Assembly: GCA_008508345.1 (NCBI GenBank)
Contig: QNGE01002393.1
Coordinates: 1-64,000 of the forward strand
Direction of reading: 5' to 3'
Origin: Paragonimus westermani
Lineage: Eukaryota; Platyhelminthes; Trematoda; Plagiorchiida; Troglotrematidae
DNA length: 64,000 nucleotides
The notes under the pieces were generated by a model. The model saw nothing but the letters and a program-made list of their open reading frames with translations, did not search any database and was not told the origin of the DNA. The position numbers and the translations under genes are program-made. Position 1 is the stretch's first letter; each line of letters begins with the position of its first letter. Below, in pieces: positions 23,600 to 32,223 of the stretch.

Positions 23600-24195
23600 C
23601 GTCAATAATAATAGTGACAATGAAAGAGGAGTACACGGGAGACGTAGAAGTGGTGGTCTCAGTATGTACTGCGCGCGGTGGTGAACGTTCAGCCGGCATG
23701 CGGAGCACGTGACCCAACCATCGCAGGCAGAGCAACGTGGACGGCTGACCAATCGATTGCTTATCCCGAACTTTCCGGAATACGCGCTGACGAACGGCTA
23801 TGTTGCTCACGCCATCAGTCCACTTCATTTCGGCTAACTGGCTGGGACGACGATGACCAAACACAATAAGTCTGTTGATATCTTCGCTGCGAATATCCCA
23901 CGTTTCCGACCCCTACAGATTAACAGAACATGCACAAGCATTATGTACCTTTTATTTCAGCGACACCCGAACGATTTTTAACGTCACCGATGACGCAGGC
24001 TGGCAAAGGCAACTCATGTGTGCTGCCCTCGTTGATATCAACAATACTACAGACTGACAATATAGCGCTACACAATTGTGTGTACTTACTAATAGCCACA
24101 GTCGGATTGCGGGCAATAGTAGAGGTAGGAGTGAGAATGCTCTAGTCTTGAAGCAGCACTTTGCACGCTGAAGATGAGAAGTGCATTTCAGTCCG
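23600..24195 (-). pseudogene. RTE-like element, 3' half (split by a gypsy insertion)
   Basis: Read from 24195 down to 23600 on the minus strand, the RTE ORF2 order is MHFSSSACKVLLQD (MRFSPSKCKxLLQDW), then a YTQLCSAI-like block (YTYLGSxI), then GSETWDIRSEDINRLIVFGH (YGCETWPLRxEDxRxLxVFDH). GVSNIAVRQRVF and LRWLGHVLRMPAERSPPRA follow. This continues exactly where the minus-strand RTE segment at 27838-28740 stops, with fewer than about ten residues missing. The two are best read as one RTE copy interrupted by the Ty3/gypsy element between them. Several stops and frameshifts are present. Confidence 0.8.
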
Positions 24196-24616
24196 CTGTA
24201 TTAACACATTTCCGTATGGGGCAGGAGAAGACCCAGAATACTGGGAAATTAGAATGTTATTGTTTGGGATTTACGAACGACACTTTTGGGAGATATAAAT
24301 TTAATTGCCGCTTCCAAGAACCTGGAGAACCTGTAGATCAATTTTTTAAGCTCTGAGATCTATGGCCACAACCTGCGATTTCTGTAACTGCATGTATGAC
24401 AAAATGATCAACGATAGGTTAATTATCGGAATGAAAAACGGCAATTTGACCAAGAGAATGTTGTGGGATCCTCAGTTGACGCTCAGACAATGCGCTGATA
24501 TGTGTCGAAGTGAAGAGGCAGCCGACGGAAAGGCTGGAGCCCTCAAAATTCAGTTGACAGAGGATGTCAATCGCGTGATGTCCAGCATGGCCAAAATTTT
24601 TTACAAAGTGCGGTAA
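24196..24616 (+). pseudogene. gag: Ty3/gypsy gag, 5'-truncated and frameshifted
   Basis: Three frames together give the capsid. FPYGAGEDPEYWE starts around 24210; KLECYCLGFTNDTFGRYKFN and CRFQEPGEPVDQFF reach a stop at about 24356; and from 24362 ATTCDFCNCMYDKMINDRLI, then IGMKNGNLTKRMLWD and LTLRQCADMCRSEEAA run to a stop at 24614. This is the retroelement capsid fold, whose (E/K)PGExxDQFxxxL and I(x)DRxVxGI motifs are clear. Two one-base shifts and the missing 5' part mean it cannot make intact Gag. Confidence 0.75.
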
Positions 24617-24863
24617 AGCGATTCATTTCTCTGTTTGCTGCAAGAGTGGTCCAGGTGTGACAAAAGCAACCCAGCCTAGAAGGTACTCAGTGTGTGCGGC
24701 TGGAGTGAACGAACCCCATCAGGGTAAACGATCTGCCGAAATTGAATTGAATGGAATAACAATAAACTTTCAGGTGGACTCAGGTGCAGGTGTCAGTCTC
24801 GTCCCTCGGTCCTGCGTCCTAAACGAACCACTGACGAATACGAACCTCGTGCTTCGAATGTGA
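24609..24863 (+). pseudogene. Zinc knuckle and retropepsin, ending at a TGA in the pol frame
   Basis: The frame starts with CGKAIHFSVCC, a retroviral-type zinc knuckle whose first cysteine is lost (the residue three before the first visible Cys is Phe). It continues through RSAEIELNGITINFQVDSGA and GVSLVPRS. VDSGAGVSLVP is the retropepsin active site, with the D-S-G triplet. The frame stops at TGA 24861-24863, where the Asn-Gly-Thr that follows in the same frame is the usual protease continuation. That single stop is the only break between protease and the long pol frame. The protease would cut the Gag-Pol polyprotein. Confidence 0.75.
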
Positions 24864-24875
24864 AATGGAACAGCG

Positions 24876-27665
24876 GTGACGCCTACAGGGAGGTTTATAG
24901 CAATCTTACGCAACCCTAATAATGACAAACGTATCGAACAAGTTTTGTTTGTGGACAAAGAAAATTTCCTATCCCTCCTTGGAGTTGAAGCAATCGAAGC
25001 GCTGGAATTGATAACATTTAACTGGGTACATAACGTAGTCTCGCCATTGGCCAACATGTGTCTAAAGTATTCCAGTGTTTTTGATGGTACTTTGAGAACC
25101 CTTCCAGGAGTCTGTAAATTGAGCATCGATTCGGACGCGAAACCAGTCGTGCTACCCATTCGTCGTTTGCCACTTACCGTAAAAGAGACATTTGAGAAGA
25201 AACTCACAGATCTAGGAGTAATACAACAAGTAGACGAGCCAACCGATTGGGTTAGTCAGGTCGCTATAGCCAGCAAGAAATCCGGCGAATTGAGAATTTG
25301 CATCGACCCGAAACCATTAAACGCAGCATTAAGAAGGGAGTATTTTCGACTTCCCTTATTGGAAGACATTCTTCCTCAGCTAACCGGCGCTTGTTTTTTT
25401 ACCAAGGTAGATTTGTCCTCTGCTTTCTGGCATGTAAAACTGGACGAACAGTCCAGTTTGTTAACGACATTCGGGACACCTTTTGGTCGTTTCCGTTGGC
25501 TTCGTCTACCGTTCGGATTGAAAGTCTCCAGCGAAATATTCCAAAAACGACTAATCCAAGCGATTGAGAACCTACCCGGTGTCATGTGCATAGCTGACGA
25601 TGTTTTGATCCACGGTCGTACCAAAGTCGAACACGACAAAAATCTGGAACTCTTTTTAGCTAGATGCCAACGGGTTGGCATCAAGCTCAAACAAGAGAAA
25701 ATCGAATATTGTACCAACGAGGTTACTTTCCATGGACACGTTTTATCCAGAGAAGGAATCAAGCCGGATCCAGCAAAAATCGGTGCAATAGTGAATATGG
25801 AACACCCAAGGGATGTGAAAGGTATTGCTCGTTTCAATGGAATGATTAACTACCTGAGTCGATTTCTGCCCTGTTTGGCTCAAATCATGGAGCCCATCAG
25901 GCTACTGACCCACAAGGATACGCCATGGGTGTGGGGAGAGGAACAGGAGCGGGCGTGGAAACATATCAAGCAACTAATCGTCAAAGCTCCTGTATTACGT
26001 TACTATGATTCACGTCTGCCGTTAGTGATACAATGTGACAGCAGCCAAAACGGGATTGGAGCAGTTCTCATGCAGAACGGACAGCCGATTGATTTCCGAA
26101 GTCGAACCATGAGTAGCGCCGAGACCCGATACGCACAAATCGAAAAGGAACTGCTGGCGGTGGTCTTTGCAATGGAAAAATTCAACGATTACACATTTGG
26201 GAGAAAAACTATCGTCCAAACCGACCATAAACCATTGACAACTATCGTAAAAAAAAAGCCTCTGGATAAGGCGCCACGCCGTTTGCAGGCAATGCTGGTA
26301 CGCCTACAGAAGTACAATTTCGAGATCGGATACACTCCTGGAAAGAACATGGTACTGGCGGATACACTATCGCGAGCCCCACTGGCAACAGAAGAAGACA
26401 ACTGCACCGGATACGAACAAGTACACCTAACGCTCGCGGAATCAGACTCGCGGTTACCACGAATAAGGCAGACGTTTGCCGATGACGAAGAGATGGAGAA
26501 GCTCGAAGAGCAAATCAGAAACGGCTGGCCCGACAACGCACGACAAGTGAGTGAAATCATTCGTCCTTATTTCAAGGTCCGGGATGAGTTGACCACAGAA
26601 AACGGTCTTGTGTTCCGTGGAGAACGGTTGATTATTCCACGAGCTGCCAGAAAACTCACTATGCAAGAAATACATCGTTCGCACCTCGGTGTGCGTAGTT
26701 GTACGAGACGCGCTAAGGATACCGTATACTGGCCAGGCATGACTAGTCATATCAAGGATTTTGTTTCAACCTGTATGGTCTGCAAGCAGTACGGGACTCG
26801 ACAGCCAAAGGAGCCTATGGTGTGCCGCTCAGTCCCCAAGCGACCTTGGCAACACGTAGCGGTTGATCTATTCTCGCATACAGACAAGTCATATCTACTT
26901 TTGGTGGACTATTTCAGCGATTTTTTTGAAATTGAGAAGTTAAATTCTACATCAGCCGAGGAGATAATCGGCAGGTTGAAAGCCCAATTCGCAAGATATG
27001 GCATTCCAGAGTGTGTGAGATCAGATGGTGGTCCACAATTTTCAGCACAACAGTTTGCGGAATTTGCCGAAAAATGGCGTTTTAAACACGAAGTCTCCAG
27101 TCCACACCACAGTCAGTCTAACGGTAAAGCGGAATCTGCTGTGAAGGAGGCAAAGAAAATAATGAAGAAATGTTCAACAGCCAAAGAAGACGCCTATCTG
27201 GCACTGCTAGAACACAGAAACACCCCGTCAGCAGACATAGATTTGAGTCCGGCTCAACGGCTCATGGGAAGAAGAACGAGAACACGAATACCACTAGTTG
27301 AAGATCGTCTAGCCCTGCAAACTGTCACGTGGGACACCGTAAGAAAGCGATTGAAACAACGAATGGAACGAGAAAGGCAAGTGTATGACAAAGGGGCTCA
27401 TGAGCTACCAAGATTGGAAGAAGGAGATACCGTTTGGATTCAGCCGTTCGGTATGGGCTCTGACAGATGGGCCCCAGGGATTGTGGAAGGACGAGATGGA
27501 GAGCGTTCTTATGTGGTACGCACAAACCACGGGACATTAAGGAGGAATAGAGTACACCTACGGAAACAGGAAACGACGAACACAAGTTCTGGAGCAGCTG
27601 AATTCAGTTCCACTGAAGAGAACGAGTTCGTTCTACGAAACCGAAGAATACCGAAGATTCTTTAA
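24876..27665 (+). CDS. pol: Ty3/gypsy pol: RT, RNase H, integrase (open for 929 codons)
   Basis: This is the longest open frame in the window. Codon 1 here is a GTG and only marks the first codon used after the TGA; in life it would be part of a Gag-Pol polyprotein. RT spans roughly residues 80-270: TKVDLSSAFW at about 175 and IADD at 239-242 hold the catalytic aspartates (IADD instead of YxDD). RNase H follows with D388 (CDSS), E425 (EKELLAV) and D450 (TDHKPL). Integrase has an HHCC zinc site at H600, H603, C633 and C636, then the catalytic triad D664, D717 and E753 (a D-x35-E spacing). A C-terminal SH3-like region ends near VVRTNHGTLRRNRVHLRK. Every catalytic residue I checked is present, so this copy inserted recently or is closely related to active ones. 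The 5' LTR is gone, so it is unlikely to transpose alone. Confidence 0.93.
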   Translation: MTPTGRFIAILRNPNNDKRIEQVLFVDKENFLSLLGVEAIEALELITFNWVHNVVSPLANMCLKYSSVFDGTLRTLPGVCKLSIDSDAKPVVLPIRRLPLTVKETFEKKLTDLGVIQQVDEPTDWVSQVAIASKKSGELRICIDPKPLNAALRREYFRLPLLEDILPQLTGACFFTKVDLSSAFWHVKLDEQSSLLTTFGTPFGRFRWLRLPFGLKVSSEIFQKRLIQAIENLPGVMCIADDVLIHGRTKVEHDKNLELFLARCQRVGIKLKQEKIEYCTNEVTFHGHVLSREGIKPDPAKIGAIVNMEHPRDVKGIARFNGMINYLSRFLPCLAQIMEPIRLLTHKDTPWVWGEEQERAWKHIKQLIVKAPVLRYYDSRLPLVIQCDSSQNGIGAVLMQNGQPIDFRSRTMSSAETRYAQIEKELLAVVFAMEKFNDYTFGRKTIVQTDHKPLTTIVKKKPLDKAPRRLQAMLVRLQKYNFEIGYTPGKNMVLADTLSRAPLATEEDNCTGYEQVHLTLAESDSRLPRIRQTFADDEEMEKLEEQIRNGWPDNARQVSEIIRPYFKVRDELTTENGLVFRGERLIIPRAARKLTMQEIHRSHLGVRSCTRRAKDTVYWPGMTSHIKDFVSTCMVCKQYGTRQPKEPMVCRSVPKRPWQHVAVDLFSHTDKSYLLLVDYFSDFFEIEKLNSTSAEEIIGRLKAQFARYGIPECVRSDGGPQFSAQQFAEFAEKWRFKHEVSSPHHSQSNGKAESAVKEAKKIMKKCSTAKEDAYLALLEHRNTPSADIDLSPAQRLMGRRTRTRIPLVEDRLALQTVTWDTVRKRLKQRMERERQVYDKGAHELPRLEEGDTVWIQPFGMGSDRWAPGIVEGRDGERSYVVRTNHGTLRRNRVHLRKQETTNTSSGAAEFSSTEENEFVLRNRRIPKIL

Positions 27666-27676
27666 AAAGGGAAGGA

Positions 27677-27832
27677 TGTGGTGGAGTGCAGCCAATCGTG
27701 TACGCCATATCTGCACTGGCCAATGAGATAGTTTGACATTGACCTATATCTATAGTATCCATGACAGACTAGATGAGATGTGTGTGGTGTAGTGTATACA
27801 CATCTTGCTCTGAACCTGTTTTGTTCTACACA
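27677..27832 (+). repeat. Candidate 3' LTR of the nested gypsy element
   Basis: The sequence starts TGTGGTGGAGTG immediately after the polypurine tract AAAAAGGGAAGGA, which directly follows the pol stop, and ends TTCTACACA, just before RTE sequence resumes. That gives TG...CA ends and about 156 nt. With no second copy in the window, the boundaries are inferred from position only. Confidence 0.6.
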
Positions 27833-27837
27833 AACCG

Positions 27838-28740
27838 GTTCGGTCAATCACCTTTTTCAGCATAGTCTGCATGTCTTCGGCAGAGGGGGCTAAGTAATAC
27901 AATATTTTCTGCATAATCCACGTCGGTCAACCTGGCTCCGTGAAGTAATTCAACACCAAGTCCACCACATCCCCAGGCGCATCTTCCGGAATGTCGTCTA
28001 TGACAAAATTGAATAGGCAAAGGGAGATCGGATACTCTGGATGAACACAATTAAAACTAATGAATGCTGGAGACAGTCACCCACAGACCCTCATCCTGCT
28101 TGCAGAGTGAGCATACAGTGATCCCTATAGATTTACATATTTTCCTGATACTCCCTCGCGACGGAGCCAGTTCCAGAGAGCCTCAAGGGTAATCGAATCA
28201 AAAGCAGCCAATAAGCCTTAAAAACCCATCAGTTGTGGATGCTGTAAGACCTGCCGCAGAGTAAAGGTGACAAACGCACCAACGGCCTGATCGACGTTTT
28301 ACCCGTTCTCCGCTTACCTCACTTTCTCGAAGCCTAATGAACCGACGCGATATAAGGCCCGTGGGCAACTTGGACGCAGAAGGCACTAGACTGACGTCTC
28401 TGTGTTTGTTGTATAGAATTTGAACACCCATTTTGAAAACAAGAATTACTGTTGCTAAACACAGGGGGATAGGACAAAGAAGAAAACCATATTGGCTGAA
28501 TATTGCCACTCTTAACGGAACCATAACTTCCCAGTCGTGTTTGCCACGGAAAAGTGTTGCGTTGAGGGATTCCACTCCGAGTCTTTGGCTAGAAATTCTG
28601 GCCTGTGAGACAACAGAATACATTGTTTTCTTAGGGTTTCGTATCTGCAACCAATGACTCAACAGTCTGAATCGTTTGACAACGAGAAGTTTGCCTAGCC
28701 CACAGGCGCAGTAAATAAAACAATGTCTGATTCGGAACAT
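27838..28740 (-). pseudogene. RTE-like element, RT 5' half (other side of the gypsy insertion)
   Basis: On the minus strand from 28740 to 27838 the RTE RT domain can be followed. First comes GVESLNATLFRGKHDWEV, then LVFKMGVQILYNKHRDVSLV (VFKKGxRxxxxNHRGISLV), then PSASKLPTGLISRRF and a degraded EEQAGFRPGRGC block. ITLEALWNWLRREGVSGKYV follows, then LCLFNFVIDDIPEDA, and LTDVDYAENIVLLSPL, where the catalytic YADD box reads YAEN. The last readable block, AEDMQTMLKKVIDRTG, ends at the gypsy LTR and continues in the RTE piece at 23600-24195. The open stretch 28198-28737 (180 codons) is only partly in the RTE frame. Confidence 0.75.
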
Positions 28741-31700
28741 TGTTGTGTGCGGCTGATATATTCAGAGCTAGGTCAGGCTTCAAGATTACACCGGATGTTT
28801 TTCGACCGTAATAAGTAGTACGCCAGCAGTTGCAGTCAGCTGTTGGACGTTCGGAGTGTTCTTTGATTGGGAGTAGTTCTTCTAATCCCCCTCCTCCTGA
28901 TTCTGTAGACATCAGCAACTGTAAACATAATTCTGTTGTATGTTCCAAAGATTGTCTCACTAACTAAGCGCTCCTACGCTGTCAGAAGTGAAACGTACAA
29001 CCCCATGAGTTCATTTGCTTTTAATCTGACTACTTTCCTCTAGTCTACATGACAAGGTCACACCTGGAAAGACCGAAGTCCGAGTCAATACAGCACTCCG
29101 GATCGATGCAATGCATAAGCCTAACCACCGTCTAAAGGTAGCAGAATAGGCCAGGATAATCTGTTTCAAAATACATGTTATTTCTTATGTTATTACTTAG
29201 CTGGGGTGTACTGCAGGTGGATCTCCATTTTCGTGCAGTTCCATTAATGGGCCTTAATGAACTTCTGTTATTTTGACACAATGTATAACTTTTGTCCAAA
29301 AAATAATGCTTCCCTCAACGCACTAGTACACAGGGATGGGTTTGCCTATACTTCCGACTTGTACGGCAGTTCTTTCCTGATGCATTTAATCAAACAAAGT
29401 GTATTATCAAAAGGTAATTATCCAAAATTTTCCGAAACACGTTCTCTTCTTTGAGAACAATGTATGTTCCCGAAAACACGGTGACCTTGACAACCAGTCG
29501 CTCAATGAATGGAATCCTTCTCATCATACTGCTGTCTGCTATATTATGAGCTTCCCTTGAAGAATCAGACTAACAAGATTTGACAACAGAAAATCACCAT
29601 CAAACAACAAGCCACCTTCTGGTTTAAAGTACTCAGTTACCAAGTGTTCGCTGGTGGTCAAGTGCAAACATACTGAGTGGCTTGCTTAATAGGAGAAACA
29701 TACAGAGTTGATACCTGACTGGCTGAAACCGTTTGCTTTTGTGCTGTTTGAGTTTTAGAAAAGTTTGTGTCATATCCGAAAATGAAACTAAGGTCAGTGT
29801 GCTTGGACGTAACAAGTCAATCGTTTTAGTCGTTCCTGCTGGTTCTCATATTTGAGCTCATATTGATCACTACTCACTCTGTTGTTCAGTCATAAGCAAT
29901 TAATGAATATTTTGTTACGCCTATTATTCAACATATTTCATTTCAAGTCAATGATTTTTTTTCAAATTACAGGCTTATATATGTCTTGGAAAAAATACAC
30001 GTAGCATTTTCCGAATTGTTTCGATTCTATCATTCCAGTTCCAACTACCACAGTTCGAAAGAAGTTACGCTGAATGATGTTACGTTCTTACCGCTACCCC
30101 GCAGTGCATTATTAAACCCAAAATCGTTACCATCGATCAGAAACTGAACCGCGTTTCCCTCCACACACCCTGATGCGGGCTGACCAAACGCAGTCGGAAC
30201 ATCATTTTCGTTTAAATGGATTTATGGAAGACCACAAAATTTTTAAACTTCAAATTAAACCGTTAAGTAGGTGGATGACTTCGTTGGAAGAGTTTTCCGG
30301 CAATCGGTTGTGAGTTTGTCCTTACTATCGGGTTATTTCCTCCTTAATATATCGTGACACATTCAAAATATCACCATATTCAGCTTGATGCCCATAACGC
30401 TGCTTTGCTGAACCGGTCGTACAATTGGTTCCTGCCACCTATCAGCATTGAATATAGTGGTACCCCAAAACGATTGCTTGGACTAATCAGAAAGCAGCCT
30501 TGAAGTATGATGTAATCACTCACTTAAAGCTCATTCCGCTACCGTTGCAATGATCACAATGTCTGTAGTTTTCAAAAGAACAATCAAGTAATCAATGGGT
30601 ATAGGGTAAAATTTGAAATCATCTATCATTATGTTGGTTAGTCGAAATAGGAATGTATATTTGGACTCATTGTTGTCACTCGTTACTGTGAAACTGGTAA
30701 ATTTTGTACAAGCTGCACGTGACGACAAGTGACCTGAACAACCGAGTAGTTTCGGCATTTCGGGGACTAATAATGCAATTACTTCCACACAAAAAAAGAT
30801 TGATTGTGTTATCGCCTTCCGTTCTGTTAAAACTGGTCGACATTATCCGATTGGCACCACTCCACCAATCGCTAGAACCGTCGGTTTACGATTACGCAAC
30901 AATACGTTAGAAGATTTCTCTCTGACAACTACGTGATAGGTTGCTGTTTTGTGTTCAGCTATTGAAGCAGGTGTAACTGTGCCTGTTGAATTTGACAGGT
31001 CATTTTTGATACGGCTGTTGATAACCGCTTAGGTGTATGATCTGACCTACATTGGTGTGGTCACCGCTGTCTTCTTTTTGTTTTTATAAATCGGAAACCA
31101 AAACCAGCGATGTTTCTCGTTCGTACCGCATCCTGAAAATATCGCACCCCATTATTGGTGTCATGTGGTTAAAATTCTGACTTTAATGGTTCCAATTTCC
31201 GTGCATCCACTCCCGCTTAACTTTGTTTTAGGCATTCTGCTGCTAAATTGTCTACTTGGCCAACGGGGGTATTAATTAAAATTTTTCCAAATCACGGGAA
31301 TGGTCGCTTTTATCTCGTTTGACTGGTGCGATTCTTTCAAATACGCTAATGACTGACTTTGTAATTAATGTGTTCTAACCTTAAACGTGACTGTGATTAG
31401 CAGAAATCAACCACAGGTAGTTTTTTATGACAGGCTAAAACAACATGCGTCTTTAATGAAGGAGAGTAAGAATCCCCGTTTCAGCGATCTGTTTAGCTAT
31501 CCGTAAAACGTACGAACGTCACTTTTTCACACTGGAAATCAAACCACTCACACAACCATTTGTGGTTCACGATAATCTCAAAGTTTAGGTTGCGAATCTT
31601 TTCATACAGTACTTTGTTGGTCCAGACGGCGATGCTAATTAGGACACGATTCAGCACACTCGCCAGGAACAGTTACACAAAGCGTTCACATTGCTTGGAG

Positions 31701-32130
31701 AAGAGGTGCGGTAGAAATCGATACTGTTCCTCTAGTTGTTGGTGCGCACAAATCTTGCACATCATTTTTTCAAAAGCTTTCTTTGGCGCACTCACAGGCA
31801 AGCGCTTGTCCACCATGACCCACAAAGAAATCCCACGAAGTTCGTGTTGCTACATTTTTCCTGCTGCGGTCTCTTGGATAAACTGTATACTGAGGATAAA
31901 AGAACGTATGGCAAGACAAGGTGTGGGTGGTAGGACCTGGCCGTCGCAAAACCTGAACAAGGCGCTTCTGTGCACAAAAGGATGGACTATTCAGTTGAAT
32001 TCCCATCGCTTTAGTTGTGGCCCAAATTCGGTATCTGACGACTCTTGACCTGGGCGGGAAGGAGAGGCCGGGTTAATGGTTTGATGCGAAGCGACATAAT
32101 GTGCCGCATGTGCAATGTTAATTTTCTTGT
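28741..32130. other. No recognised gene
   Basis: It contains a 162-codon open frame at 31560-32048, cysteine-rich and without a family I know, whose last half may be Penelope-related. Near 30085-30210 (minus) a short frame, FLIDGNDFGFNNALRG, looks protein-like but is too short to assign. Confidence 0.45.
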
Positions 32131-32223
32131 GTATACGTATTCGCCTGGTCGTGTGGAACTAGTCAGGTGGGTCGCATGACCGGATGCTTAGCTGAACGTA
32201 TTCGTGAGCATCATCCAGCTTGG
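32131..32223 (+). pseudogene. Penelope-like GIY-YIG endonuclease fragment
   Basis: A continuous 31-codon stretch reads VYVFAWSCGTSQVGRM then TGCLAERIREHHPAW. It fits the GIY-YIG endonuclease region of Penelope-like elements: (I/V)YxFxCSCGxxYIGRTxRxLxxRIxEHxPxW. The first cysteine of CSCG has become Trp and the central Y-I-G reads Q-V-G, so the nuclease is dead. Immediately upstream (about 31740-31870) a weaker stretch, LTGKRLSTMTHKEIPRSSC, could be part of the same or another Penelope copy. No RT is recognisable next to it. Confidence 0.65.

Larger units (their letters stand above)
24196..27832 (+). mobile_element. Ty3/gypsy retrotransposon nested in an RTE element, 5' LTR missing
   Basis: The element contains, in order, part of gag, a zinc knuckle, protease, RT, RNase H, integrase, a polypurine tract (27664-27676) and one candidate LTR (27677-27832). 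It lies on the plus strand inside a minus-strand RTE copy whose two halves flank it. No matching LTR or primer-binding site is visible at the left edge, where gag begins mid-domain right at the RTE junction, so the 5' LTR and the first part of gag are lost. Protease and pol share one frame with a single TGA between them. Domain order (integrase last) and motifs place it in Ty3/gypsy. Confidence 0.85.

Noticed and set aside
24174..24356. An independent small gene starting at 24174
   Set aside because: It is the interrupted gag of the nested gypsy element; the first codons are antisense to the RTE block MHFSSSACKV.
31560..32048. 162-codon open frame as a host gene
   Set aside because: No known domain, no signal peptide, and the region borders Penelope-like sequence. 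Better explained as element remnant or chance.
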